From Rhodoferax sediminis (GTDB lineage: Bacteria; Pseudomonadota; Gammaproteobacteria; Burkholderiales; Burkholderiaceae_C), in NCBI RefSeq assembly GCF_006970865.1, contig NZ_CP035503.1, positions 3,361,001 to 3,425,000 on the forward strand: a DNA stretch of 64,000 nt, in the 5' to 3' direction. The notes beneath the pieces were generated by a model. It had not been told where the DNA came from and searched no databases. It was given only the letters and a program-made list of their open reading frames with translations. Position numbers and translations under genes: made by a program. This document shows, piece after piece, positions 17,229-25,860 of this stretch (within the stretch, counting starts at the first letter, position 1; each line of letters opens with the position of its first letter).

Positions 17229-17993
17229 ATGAAACGCTTTGAAAGCAGGACAGTGTTGGTAGTGGGTGCTGGCAGTGGCATCGGCGCAGCGTGCGTTCGC
17301 CGGTTGTTCGACGAGGGCGCGTCGGTGGTCGCTGCGGATGTGCGAAAGGACGATGTCGACAGGGTCGTTGCCGAATTCGCGGGCAGTGACCGGGTCTATG
17401 CCGCTCGCGTTGATATCACGGACCGCGACCAGGTGGCCGCGGTCGTGTCCGGAGCGGTTCAACGGTTCGGAAAGCTCCATGGGTTGGTCAACAGCGCCGG
17501 CATCCGGGGAGTCGGCACCATCCTGGATGTCGATCCCGAGGCGTGGCGCAAAGTTCTTTCGGTCAATCTCGACGGCACCTTCAACGTGTGTCAGGCTTTC
17601 GCCCGTGTCGTGAAGGAAGCGAAGGTACCTGCGGCGATCGTGAATGTAAGCTCGTCGGCCGGAATCAGGGGCGTTCCCAACCGCCTCTCCTATGCCGCGT
17701 CGAAACACGCAGTCGTGGGCCTCAGCCAAACCATGGCACTGGAACTCGGGTCGTTCGGCATCCGCGTCAATACCGTGACGCCAGGCATGATCCGCACTCC
17801 CTTCACCGAGGTCATGTTCCAGGATCCGGAGAATGCCGCCCGTATCCGCGCGGCTCATCCCATTGGTCGCGAGGGCCGGCCCGAAGAAGTTGCGGCAGCG
17901 ATTGCCTTCCTGCTTTCCGACGACGCCAGCTTCATCACCGGCGTGGTGCTTCCGATTGATGGCGGCAAGACCGCGGGCATTGCATCACACTGA
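17229..17993 (+). CDS. SDR family oxidoreductase
   Basis: This classical 254-residue short-chain dehydrogenase has the motifs GAGSGIG near 13-19, NSAG near 88, Ser142 in NVSSSAG and Tyr155/Lys159 in [18 protein letters not shown] and the terminal [13 protein letters not shown] complete the classical pattern. AAD at residues 35-37 after the second strand suggests a preference for NAD. GGAG precedes the ATG by 11 bases. It lies 83 bp after the amidohydrolase gene and is probably co-transcribed from the sigma-54 promoter at 15986. Confidence 0.93.
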   Translation: MKRFESRTVLVVGAGSGIGAACVRRLFDEGASVVAADVRKDDVDRVVAEFAGSDRVYAARVDITDRDQVAAVVSGAVQRFGKLHGLVNSAGIRGVGTILDVDPEAWRKVLSVNLDGTFNVCQAFARVVKEAKVPAAIVNVSSSAGIRGVPNRLSYAASKHAVVGLSQTMALELGSFGIRVNTVTPGMIRTPFTEVMFQDPENAARIRAAHPIGREGRPEEVAAAIAFLLSDDASFITGVVLPIDGGKTAGIASH

Positions 17994-18111
17994 TGCAACC
18001 TGCGTCCGACTGGCGCATCGCGCGATATTCCAGTCTGGTGCGCGCGCCGCGGTGATCAGTTGACCCGCTTGCTTCTTCCGAGCATGGGCGTCACGTTGCT
18101 CGGAACGCCGG

Positions 18112-18912
18112 TCAGAAGGTCAGATAGCCGCCATTCACGTCCAGGATGCAGCCGGTCATGTACCGGGACTGTTCGGAAGCAAGGAACAGGGCCACATCGG
18201 CTAGTTCGGTCTCGACGCCGCGCCGGCGCAGGGCGATCTGGTTCAGAATCGTCGTGTTGTCGCGCGTGGCCCAGATCGCCTCGGCGCGCTCGCCGGCTCG
18301 CACGAACCCCGGCGCGATTGCATTTACCCGGATCCCGTTGGGGCCAAGGTGCATGGCCATGTTGCGTGTCAGCCCGATGATGGCCGCCTTGGCCGCGCTG
18401 TACTGCGGGCTGAAAATCTCGGCACCGGTGCGTCCCGACATCGAGGTCAGGTTGATGATGGAACCCCCTTGCGCCTTGAGTGCCGGCAGTGCGACCTTCG
18501 TGCAGAAGAAAGTGCCGCGGACGTTCCAGTTCATCACCTTGTCGTAATCCTCCTCGGTGACGTCCTCAAGCTTCGGTGGGGTATGGGCGCTGCCGCCCGC
18601 GTTGTTTACCAGCACGTCGAGACGGCCATAGGTGTCCACGGCCGCCCGCACCATGCATTCGCAATCGGCGACGACTGCCACATTGCCGGTGACCGCGGTC
18701 ACCTCCTGCCCCGCGCTTCTGAATCCGCTGACCGCCTGTTCGAGGGCGTCAGCATCGAGGTCGCTGATCACCACCCTGGAACCTTCACGTGCCAGCGCCT
18801 GCGCGATGGCGAGGCCGAGGCCCCGGGCGCCGCCGGTGACCAAAGCCACTCGCCCATCCAGCAACCCGCGCCCGGGCAGCGAAACCGCGCTCGCATTCGT
18901 ATCCTGTGTCAT
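18112..18912 (-). CDS. SDR family oxidoreductase
   Basis: This is a 266-residue classical short-chain dehydrogenase. It has TGGARGLG near 26-33, NNAG near 103, Ser157 in NLTSMSG and Tyr171/Lys175 in YSAAK. The C-terminus is MTGCILDVNGGYLTF. The first 18 residues are an unstructured extension before the Rossmann fold. Its ATG overlaps the stop of the carboxymuconolactone-decarboxylase-like gene (ATGA), so the two genes form one coupled operon from the sigma-54 promoter at 19319-19333. Confidence 0.93.
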   Translation of the reverse strand: MTQDTNASAVSLPGRGLLDGRVALVTGGARGLGLAIAQALAREGSRVVISDLDADALEQAVSGFRSAGQEVTAVTGNVAVVADCECMVRAAVDTYGRLDVLVNNAGGSAHTPPKLEDVTEEDYDKVMNWNVRGTFFCTKVALPALKAQGGSIINLTSMSGRTGAEIFSPQYSAAKAAIIGLTRNMAMHLGPNGIRVNAIAPGFVRAGERAEAIWATRDNTTILNQIALRRRGVETELADVALFLASEQSRYMTGCILDVNGGYLTF

Positions 18913-19229
18913 TTTTCACCTTCGAAAAGTTCCAGGGCGGCCTTGCCCGCACTCAGGCCGGCGGGCCAACCGGCGTAGAAAGTCACCTGCATGACCAGGC
19001 CGCGTAGTTCGTCCACCGTGACGCCGTTCTGGACGGCGCGTCGCATGTGCACCGTCAATTCTTCGTTCTTGCCCAGAGCGGCGAGCACGGAACAGGTGAC
19101 CAGGCTACGGTCACGCATGTTCATCTCCGGCTGCTTCCAAACGTCGCCCAGCAGAACGTCGGTCCGGAGGCGGTCAAGCTGGGGGATGGCCTTATAAACG
19201 CGGGAGGAAATTTCGTTAGTCGGTTTCAT
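18909..19229 (-). CDS. carboxymuconolactone decarboxylase family protein
   Basis: This 106-residue protein has the pattern VLLGDVWKQPEMNMRDRSLVTCSVLAALG, ELTVHMRRAVQNGVTVDELRGLVMQVTFYAGWPAG of the CMD family. The known member PcaC decarboxylates gamma-carboxymuconolactone in the protocatechuate pathway, while many relatives have other or unknown roles. The ATG at 19229 fits the family N-terminus. It is the first gene after a consensus sigma-54 promoter and is coupled to the SDR gene. A close paralogue lies at 45032-45364. Confidence 0.88.
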   Translation of the reverse strand: MKPTNEISSRVYKAIPQLDRLRTDVLLGDVWKQPEMNMRDRSLVTCSVLAALGKNEELTVHMRRAVQNGVTVDELRGLVMQVTFYAGWPAGLSAGKAALELFEGEK

Positions 19230-19318
19230 GGTTGTCTCGCAAGGGTGAAAGCCAGTGCCACGCCCGGCCGGATGGTTGCGCCACAGATAGGAAGTGCGCA
19301 GCTTGTGAAATCGGTAAC

Positions 19319-19333
19319 GCAAAACATGTGCCA
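19319..19333 (-). promoter_or_regulatory. sigma-54 promoter before the CMD-SDR operon
   Basis: On the reverse strand TGGCAC-ATGTT-TTGC is an exact -24/-12 match. The ATG of the CMD-like gene lies 90 bp downstream. About 90-115 bp upstream is an 8 bp inverted repeat, GTACGCGG/CCGCGTAC (19428-19435 and 19445-19452). Confidence 0.78.
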
Positions 19334-19460
19334 GACGCCGGTCGCGTTCAGAGCGGGAGGGTCGAACAACGCCACTGGCGCCGACGTCCACGCAACCGCT
19401 CAACGAGCGCTAGGCCGAAGCGTGTCTGTACGCGGGAAAGACAGCCGCGTACGTCCGGAC

Positions 19461-19796
19461 GACAGTGGTTGATCCCATGACCCCGGTCCGCTCGCGGAGG
19501 GTGCGAAGCGCCGTAGCGTCGCGGACCGACCCTCAACGTCATTCCGACCTGAAATCCTGAGTTTCAGGAGCACGGGCGAACAGTTATGGCACGCGCATTG
19601 CGCTCGGCTGGACATCTCACCCCGATACGGCGCCTCGTATCCGCTTCCTGTTCGTCAGGCCAGCGCTTTGCCCTACAGCTTCCTTCAGACTCGCAGTCGC
19701 CCGCGAAACCGATGTCTTGGGCTAACGCTTCCCCTTGCCGGGCGAGTAGAGGACTTTCACCTCCAAGTGGGTGCGCCCTGCCGGGCGCACCACGGA
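19461..19796. repeat. noncoding element with internal stems and a stray sigma-54-like site
   Basis: About 330 bp between the CMD promoter region and the porin terminator hold no convincing gene. The right part (about 19630-19796) has the character of a dispersed structured repeat: GGACTTTCACCTCC, then the perfect stem GTGCGCCC-TGCC-GGGCGCAC. I have the impression that similar stretches recur in proteobacterial genomes but cannot name the element. An exact TGGCAC-N5-TTGC match at 19587-19601 points rightwards with no gene after it. Confidence 0.35.
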
Positions 19797-19828
19797 AAAA
19801 AGCCTCATCGCCGGGGAGCGATGAGGCT
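19795..19828 (-). terminator. intrinsic terminator of the porin gene
   Basis: AGCCTCATCGC (19801-19811) pairs perfectly with GCGATGAGGCT (19818-19828). On the reverse strand the hairpin is followed by TTTTTT. It lies about 60 bp after the porin stop at 19886, so it terminates the porin transcript. Confidence 0.88.
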
Positions 19829-19885
19829 GGAAAAACCGGTCTGGAGAAACTCGCAAACGCCCCCGGTTAGGGCTGAAACGCTCGA

Positions 19886-20953
19886 TTAGAAGGAATGGAC
19901 GTAGCCCAGCTCCAAAGCATTCGAGGACGCGTTCGGCCCCGTGATCGCCCCGTCGAGCGCGGCGCTCGATCCGCCGCTGTTGGACTGATGTGAGTACGTC
20001 ACGTACATCCAAGTGCGCTTGGAGAGATAATAGGTGTCGCCGATCGCAAACCTCTTTATTTTTGGATTCCCTGCGGCGTCGTTCCCGACCCATGAATAGG
20101 CGACTCGCGGCACATTTGCGCCAACCGGCACCGTCAGACCAATTGCACCACCCGTGGCATTCGCGGCCCCCAGAGAGTCCTTGCTGTACTCCCCCACGAG
20201 CTTGGCAACCTTGAAGTCGTAGGTGGCAGAAATGTTGCGCGCGACGGCATCGCCTGTTAGGTACTTTGTGCGACCATAGGCAACACCTGCCGTGAACGCG
20301 CCCCCCGCGTTGTAGAACAACTGGGCCCCGCTTCCAGTGCCATCGTTCGAATTCGCCGTATTGCTAGCGTTCTCGCCGAAGTAATGCGCGATGGAACCGC
20401 CGAACCCGGTCGAGTTCTGCGGAACCCAATACGTGATCATGTTGGAAGCTCGAACGCTCGCATTGCCGGTGCCGGCTATCTGGTTACTAAAATTGACTGC
20501 CTGTCCCGCGCCAGACGAGCCAAATACGTCGCCACGGTTGAGGTTCCAGAACGTCGGTACGAAATCGCGGCCAATCCGGACTTCTCCAAGCCCGCCGACC
20601 AAAGACACGGTGGAGCGCCGGTTGAAGGTCAGCCCCTGCGTTCCGTTGGGCGCCACCGAAGTTCCGCTGGATTGGTTATTGATGTTCGTGGCGCCCCCGG
20701 TACCGTTGTCCGGGAACACAGCCGACTCGAGCCAGAAGCCGGCAGACAGGCCACCGCCCAGATCTTCGACGCCTTTAAAGCCAAGCCGGCTTGCACCCCA
20801 CGCACCCTGAGTCAGTTGGCTCTTGTCTGCGATCGAGCCTGTGGATCGCGCAAGCGTCATATCTAACAATCCGAACAGCGTGACCGACGATTGGGCGGAC
20901 GCAAGGCCCGCGAACATCATCGCGGACAGTAGCAGGAGAGGTCTCTTCATCAT
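19886..20953 (-). CDS. outer-membrane general porin (Gram-negative trimeric type)
   Basis: This 355-residue protein has a signal peptide (MMKRPLLLLSAMMFAGLASA), then QSSVTLFGLLDMTLA, the typical start of betaproteobacterial 16-strand porins. The middle shows alternating strands with GFKGVEDLGGGLSAGFWLES and RRSTVSLVGGLGEVRIGRDF. The C-terminus ALELGYVHSF ends in the Phe required for outer-membrane insertion. GGAG lies just before the ATG pair. It is a stand-alone gene with its own terminator. It could admit the pathway substrate, but no regulatory link is visible. Confidence 0.94.
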   Translation of the reverse strand: MMKRPLLLLSAMMFAGLASAQSSVTLFGLLDMTLARSTGSIADKSQLTQGAWGASRLGFKGVEDLGGGLSAGFWLESAVFPDNGTGGATNINNQSSGTSVAPNGTQGLTFNRRSTVSLVGGLGEVRIGRDFVPTFWNLNRGDVFGSSGAGQAVNFSNQIAGTGNASVRASNMITYWVPQNSTGFGGSIAHYFGENASNTANSNDGTGSGAQLFYNAGGAFTAGVAYGRTKYLTGDAVARNISATYDFKVAKLVGEYSKDSLGAANATGGAIGLTVPVGANVPRVAYSWVGNDAAGNPKIKRFAIGDTYYLSKRTWMYVTYSHQSNSGGSSAALDGAITGPNASSNALELGYVHSF

Positions 20954-21054
20954 TTAGCTCCGTTTATAGTTAAGGTTGGAATTTGCTGGAAAGTCAGCAG
21001 ATTGAGAGAATAGGGAGGGCCGCCCGAAAGGTCCACGTGCAGCTCTCCTGGGAC

Positions 21055-21456
21055 TTAAGCAGAATGAAACCCTTCGCGAAACGAAATCGAGCCAACTTGG
21101 TCCCTCATTAACTCCAGCTGGCCGAATACGAGCTTGCCGTGCGCTACAAGAACATCGCCCGCGTCGGTAAGTCGCAGTCCGCGATAGTCGCGCACGAAGA
21201 GTGCTCTTCCGATGGATGCCTCTAGTGCCTTGAGTCGTTGGCTGGCTGCGGAAATCGAGCAGTGGGTGCGCTTCGCGGCGGCAGAGAGCGAGCCCAATTC
21301 CGCGCACACGATCACAAGGCGGATAGATATAAGGTCGAGCCGGGCGATGTTGATATCCACTTGATTGAAATTCCCGTCGGTTAAGTTGCTCGAAACACAA
21401 GTATTCGAATCCACCAACTTGGGTTCAGTTGGCTCTCCAGGGGCCGCAATGCCCAA
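21055..21456 (-). pseudogene. LysR-family regulator fragment (DNA-binding domain only)
   Basis: About 100 residues match the LysR winged helix-turn-helix: LDLISIRLVIVCAELGSLSAAAKR, ISAASQRLKALEASIGRALFVRD and LRLTDAGDVLVAHGK. A stop follows at the hinge helix, so the whole effector-binding domain (about 200 residues) is absent. Translation could start at the ATG at 21456 or a GTG at 21360. A normal LysR protein has about 300 residues. The remnant lies between the porin and an IS5-type element, so loss by rearrangement is likely. A truncated, DNA-binding-only regulator cannot be excluded. Confidence 0.7.
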
Positions 21457-21712
21457 CGTGTGCTGCCAGCCGAATTTCCCCGGCTAGTCTTCGACACTGC
21501 CGCCTTTGTGAATCTGCTGTCTTCTATTTGTCGAGAACGTTTGCAATGTCCGTGCCAAGTTAGATGCCCTGTTGCGGCGGCTCTGGGTCGAATCGAGATG
21601 TCTCGCTTCACCTGGTTGGATGCGGAGACAGACGACGTCAGGCGGTGCCACAAGACTCCTGGGCTTTAGCAAATAGAAAGGCTCTGCGTCGCCGCTACAC
21701 AACAAGAGCGTT

Positions 21713-22920
21713 AGGGAGACGCTGATTTATTCGTGGCAAGGTCATCGCGACGGGTGGCCAAGCGTTGAAGGCCGAGCCTCCTACGACGAGCGACGAAAAA
21801 TGAGCCAACGCAGTTTTGCCAGCGCCGAGTACGCGATGAAGAAGAAGCGCACGCGGCGCGAGAAGTTTCTCGCCGAGATGGAACGCGTCGTGCCATGGGC
21901 GCGCCTGATAGGCGTGATCGAACCTCTGTACCCCACGAGCGGGCGAGTCGGGCGCCAGCCGATCGGCGTTGCCCGGATGTTGCGCATGTACTGTCTGCAG
22001 CAGTGGTACGGCTTGACCGACGAAGCGTTGGAAGACGCGCTGTACGACAACCAGGCGCTGCGCGACTTCGTCGGCATCGATCTGTCGCGCGAGTCGGTGC
22101 CGGATGCCACCACGGTGTTGAAATTCAGACGCCTGCTGCTGGACAACGACCTCACCAAGGCGCTGTTCGAGGAGATCAATACCCATCTTGCCGAACAAGG
22201 GCTTTTGATGCGCGCGGGCACCATCGTGGACGCGACCATCATTGCTGCGCCGAGCTCGACCAAGAACGCGGGCAACACGCGAGACCGGGAAATGCACCAG
22301 ACGAGGAAGGGCAACCAGTGGTATTTCGGAATGAAAGCTCACATAGGAGTCGATGCCGAATCGGGCCTCGTGCACACGATGGTCGCCACGGCGGCCAACG
22401 TCCATGACGTGACCCAAGCCGGCGCACTGCTTCAAGGCAAGGAGACGGTGGCCTTCGGCGATGCTGGGTACTGCGGTGCCTGCAAACGCGAAGAAGCCCA
22501 GGGCCCGCAGTGGCACGTGGCGATGCGGCCCGGCAAGCGCCGACAACTGGACCCGAAGCGCAAGTGGGCGCAGTTGCTTGAGAAGGCCGAGCAGCTCAAG
22601 GCGAGCATCCGGGCCAAGGTCGAGCATCCGTTCCATGTGATCAAGAACCTGTTTCACCACAAGAAGACACGCTACAAGGGCCTGGCCAAGAACGAAGCGC
22701 AGCTGTTCAGCCTGTTCGCTCTGGTCAACCTGGTGATCGCCAAGAGGTCGCTCCTGTGCGTCGTAACCCGAGGTGCGTCTTAAACGCGGAAAGTGACCTC
22801 GAGAGGGGCGAAAACACCCGGTAGGGAGACCCCATGGCGCGAAGTCAACGGATTTCGCGCTGGTATCGCGACGTGATGCCGTTAGTTCCGGCTGCAGCGT
22901 TCATTGATCAGCATCTCCCT
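21713..22920 (+). mobile_element. IS5-family insertion sequence
   Basis: The element is about 1.2 kb with imperfect terminal inverted repeats. The left end GGGAGACGCTGATTTATTC (from 21714) matches the right end read inward, GGGAGATGCTGATCAATGAAC (22919 backwards). It holds one intact transposase gene. Flanking bases show no clear target duplication. It lies 16 bp after the stop codon of the CoA ligase gene and next to a decayed LysR gene, suggesting a rearrangement point. Confidence 0.85.
21800..22783 (+). CDS. IS5-family transposase
   Basis: This 327-residue DDE transposase starts MSQRSFASAEYAMKKKRTRR. It has the N-terminal domain YCLQQWYGLTDEALEDALYD, then the catalytic residues in TIVDATIIAAPSS (first Asp), VAFGDAGYCG (second Asp) and KVEHPFHVIKNLF (Glu, with the YREK-like region KTRYKGLAKNEAQ). 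Length and motif order are those of the IS5 subgroup. The frame is intact, so it could be active. Confidence 0.95.
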   Translation: MSQRSFASAEYAMKKKRTRREKFLAEMERVVPWARLIGVIEPLYPTSGRVGRQPIGVARMLRMYCLQQWYGLTDEALEDALYDNQALRDFVGIDLSRESVPDATTVLKFRRLLLDNDLTKALFEEINTHLAEQGLLMRAGTIVDATIIAAPSSTKNAGNTRDREMHQTRKGNQWYFGMKAHIGVDAESGLVHTMVATAANVHDVTQAGALLQGKETVAFGDAGYCGACKREEAQGPQWHVAMRPGKRRQLDPKRKWAQLLEKAEQLKASIRAKVEHPFHVIKNLFHHKKTRYKGLAKNEAQLFSLFALVNLVIAKRSLLCVVTRGAS

Positions 22921-22936
22921 TTCGCCCGCCGCGACG

Positions 22937-25018
22937 TCAGCTGCTGGTGGTAACCAGCGCGTCGACCGCGCTAAGACCCTGGCCCTGCTTTCTAACAATC
23001 ACGGGATTGATCTCGAACTCCTGAACCGCCGGGCTGGCGAGGAACATGTCGCCAAACCGCACGGCGGCATTCGCGAGCGCCTCGACATCCGCGGCCGGCT
23101 TGCCCCGGAAACCCTGCAGCAGGGTCCACAGCTTGAGCTTGCGCACCGCGGCGAGCACCTGTTCCTCGGACACGGGCAAGACCAGGTAGGCCACGTCACG
23201 GTACAGCTCGATGGCGACGCCACCCGTCCCGATGGAGATCACCGGACCGAAATCGGCGTTGCGCAGGCAGGAGAGCACCACCTCGACCCCGTCGCCGACC
23301 ATCTCCTGCACCAGGATGCCGGCCTGCGGTTTACCCATGCGCTGGCGAAACTGTTCGGCGAGGGCATCGACCTCTTCGGGCGATGCCACGCGCAGCTTGA
23401 CCAGGCCCATCTCGGTCTTGTGCTCCGCCTCAGAAGGCAGCGCCTTGACCACCAGCGGGTAGGACAGATGCGCGCAAGCCTGGCCGGCACGATCATGGGG
23501 GCCCAGCACCACCCATTTGGCCGGCGTGACGCCACTGTCGTCGCAGAACTGCATCATGGCGGACCAGTCGCCCGGAACGGTCCGCTGCGCCAGGGGCTGG
23601 CGCGGTTGCAACTTGGGCAAGCGCATCGCATCGCGGCGCCGGTACAGCAGCGACAAGGCACTCATCGCGGCCGAGGGATCGGCGCACAGGAGCACACCCG
23701 CGTCGCGGAAGTCCTTGCGCATCTCGGGCTCGATGGTCTCGCCGATGATGCTCAGGAACACCGGCACTTCGCGCGCCAGCGCCTTGAACACCTCCGCATT
23801 GGCGATGAGATGGCGGCGCACGGTGGATGCGAACTGGACGATAACCGCTTCGGTCCTGGAATCGGCCACGACGGTCTCGCAGGCGTCCTCCAGCATGCTC
23901 GGCACACTGTTGACCTGGCCCGTCAGATCGATCGGGTTCGTCTTGCGAGCAAACGACGGCAATATCGTGTTGAGTTTTTCGACCGTGGAGGGATCGAACT
24001 CGGCCATGGTAATGCCGCGCTCGCTGCTGTGGTCGGCCAGCAATGCGCCGGCGCCGCCCGAAGCGCTCAGGACCGAAGCCCCACCCTTGGGGTCCCGGCT
24101 GTCGCGCGGATCGCGCATGAAGGCCAGCACTTCGACGGCGTCGATGAGCTCCGCAATGCCGTCGACTTCGATGATGCCGGCCTGCTCGAAGGCGGCGGCA
24201 TAGACGGCGTGGGACGAAGCGATCTTGCCGGTATGGGAGGCGGTTGCATCCTGTCCAACGGCCGATCGACCGGTCTTCAATGCGACGATCTGTACCCCAC
24301 GATCGCGGGCGCGCTCCGCGATCTTGAGGATGCGGCTCGCATGGTCCAACCCTTCGAGGTAAAGCGCCACCACCCGGACATCGTCCTGCTCGATGATCGC
24401 ATCGGCGGCGTCAAGCACATCCAGGCAGGTCTCGTTGCCCACGCTGACGATGTAGGACAGGCCCATGCCGGCGTTGTTGAGCGAATTGCCGATGGCGCCC
24501 GCCAACGCACCACTCTGACTGAGCACGGCCACGGGGGCGTGGTTGATCTTCTCGATGTTGAGCGCCGCACCGCTGAAAGTCATGATGACCTTCTGCCGAA
24601 CCGACCAGAGGCCATTGCAGTTGGGCCCGATAACAGCCACGCCATGCGTCCTGGCCGCCTCGGCCAGCTGACGCGCATTCTCCTGGCCGCCTTCGACCTC
24701 CTCGAAGCCGGCACTGAACACCACCGCGTTGCGGATGCCCTTCTGGCCACACTCGGCGATCACGCCGGCCACGGTATGCGCGGGTGTGATCACCAGTGCG
24801 ACGTCAGGCACTTCGGGCAATTCGCCAACGGTCTTGTAGGCTTTCAATCCCTCGATCTCGGCGTGGCTGGCCGTTACAGGGTAGACGGCCCCTTGGAACC
24901 CGTGCTTGAGGAGGTTCTTCACCAAGGCGTTGCGGGGCGTGCCGGCCTGGGGCGAAGCGCCGACGATGGCCACGCTCCTGGGCTGCAGGAATCTGGCGAA
25001 AGTATTCTGGTCAATCAT
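22937..25018 (-). CDS. ADP-forming acyl-CoA synthetase (CoA ligase), single-chain
   Basis: This 693-residue protein joins an N-terminal CoA-binding domain (SVAIVGASPQAGTPRNALVKNLL), two succinyl-CoA-ligase-like domains with the phospho-histidine His262 in ASHTGK, and a C-terminal ATP-grasp domain (PLVVKALPSEAEHKTEMGLVKL, GVEVVLSCLRNADFGPVISIGTGG, FEINPVIVRK). This layout is that of acetate-CoA ligase (ADP-forming) and of some aromatic acid-CoA synthetases. It would activate the pathway acid with CoA. It is the last gene of the leftward operon from 28054, and the IS5 element begins 17 bp downstream. Confidence 0.92.
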   Translation of the reverse strand: MIDQNTFARFLQPRSVAIVGASPQAGTPRNALVKNLLKHGFQGAVYPVTASHAEIEGLKAYKTVGELPEVPDVALVITPAHTVAGVIAECGQKGIRNAVVFSAGFEEVEGGQENARQLAEAARTHGVAVIGPNCNGLWSVRQKVIMTFSGAALNIEKINHAPVAVLSQSGALAGAIGNSLNNAGMGLSYIVSVGNETCLDVLDAADAIIEQDDVRVVALYLEGLDHASRILKIAERARDRGVQIVALKTGRSAVGQDATASHTGKIASSHAVYAAAFEQAGIIEVDGIAELIDAVEVLAFMRDPRDSRDPKGGASVLSASGGAGALLADHSSERGITMAEFDPSTVEKLNTILPSFARKTNPIDLTGQVNSVPSMLEDACETVVADSRTEAVIVQFASTVRRHLIANAEVFKALAREVPVFLSIIGETIEPEMRKDFRDAGVLLCADPSAAMSALSLLYRRRDAMRLPKLQPRQPLAQRTVPGDWSAMMQFCDDSGVTPAKWVVLGPHDRAGQACAHLSYPLVVKALPSEAEHKTEMGLVKLRVASPEEVDALAEQFRQRMGKPQAGILVQEMVGDGVEVVLSCLRNADFGPVISIGTGGVAIELYRDVAYLVLPVSEEQVLAAVRKLKLWTLLQGFRGKPAADVEALANAAVRFGDMFLASPAVQEFEINPVIVRKQGQGLSAVDALVTTSS

Positions 25019-25061
25019 GTCTATTTATGTATGTATCTATCCACCCGCAGGCAGCTTGTCC

Positions 25062-25850
25062 TCATTGGCCCTTGAATCGGGGCATGCGCTTTTCCTTGAA
25101 GGCGGCCAGCGCTTCCTGGTGGTCTTCGCTGGTGCGGACGATGGGCATGCTGGAGGCCACGATGTCCAGCGCCGTGCCCAGGTCTTTGTCCAGGCCCAGG
25201 CGCACCACGCGCTTGATGGTCTGCACCGCCAGCGGCGCGCCGTCGGCCACCTTGCGCGCGAAAGCGTAGGTGCCTTCCATCAGGTCGGCGTCCGGGAAGA
25301 CCTTGTTGACCAGGCCGATGCGCTCGGCCTCGCGGGCTTCCACCCAGTCGCAGCTCCAGAACAGCTCCAGCGCCTTGGCCGTGCCGACGATGCGCGGCAA
25401 CAGGTAGGCGCCGCCGGCCCCGGGAATCAGGCCCATCTTGGCGTAGGTCTCGGCGAAGCGCGCACTCTCGGCGGCGAAGCGGATGTCGCAGGCCAGCGCG
25501 ATGTCCAGGCCGCCGCCGGTGGCAAAGCCGTTCAGGGCCGCGATTACCGGCTTGTCGATCTCCGCCAGCTTGCGCGGCAGCCGCTGGATACCCTCGACCA
25601 GGCGCTTGCGGATGCCGGCCGCGGTCTGCTTCGCGCTGGCGCTGAAGCCTTCCACGTCGCCGCCTGTGGTAAAGGCGCGACCGGTGCCCGTCATCACGAT
25701 GACGCGCACCTCGGGGTTGGTGCGGGCGTCCTCGAGCACCGCCAGCCAGGTCTCTAGCATCTCGTCGGTGAAGGCATTGAGCTTCTCCGGCCGGTTGAGC
25801 GTGATTGTGGCGATGCCCTGGTCGATCTCGAATTTAAGGTGTTCGGACAT
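25062..25850 (-). CDS. crotonase-superfamily enzyme (enoyl-CoA hydratase/isomerase)
   Basis: This 262-residue protein has the crotonase fold: ITLNRPEKLNAFTDEM, TGTGRAFTTGGDVEGF (oxyanion hole), NGFATGGGLDIALACD and MGLIPGAGGAYLLPRIVG. Neither of the two Glu residues that hydrate enoyl-CoA in classical enoyl-CoA hydratase is clearly conserved: the CELA position reads LDIA and PEILLG reads YAKMG. It may therefore be an isomerase, a hydrolase of a ring or a dehalogenase-like member. GGAGG lies before the ATG, and 10 bp separate it from the acyl-CoA dehydrogenase gene. Confidence 0.9.
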   Translation of the reverse strand: MSEHLKFEIDQGIATITLNRPEKLNAFTDEMLETWLAVLEDARTNPEVRVIVMTGTGRAFTTGGDVEGFSASAKQTAAGIRKRLVEGIQRLPRKLAEIDKPVIAALNGFATGGGLDIALACDIRFAAESARFAETYAKMGLIPGAGGAYLLPRIVGTAKALELFWSCDWVEAREAERIGLVNKVFPDADLMEGTYAFARKVADGAPLAVQTIKRVVRLGLDKDLGTALDIVASSMPIVRTSEDHQEALAAFKEKRMPRFKGQ

Positions 25851-25860
25851 GGCGTCCTCC

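Noticed and set aside
22904..25075. 723-codon + strand open frame
   Set aside because: Antisense to the ADP-forming CoA ligase, whose motifs are all in place. Histidine/glycine-rich text typical of shadow frames.
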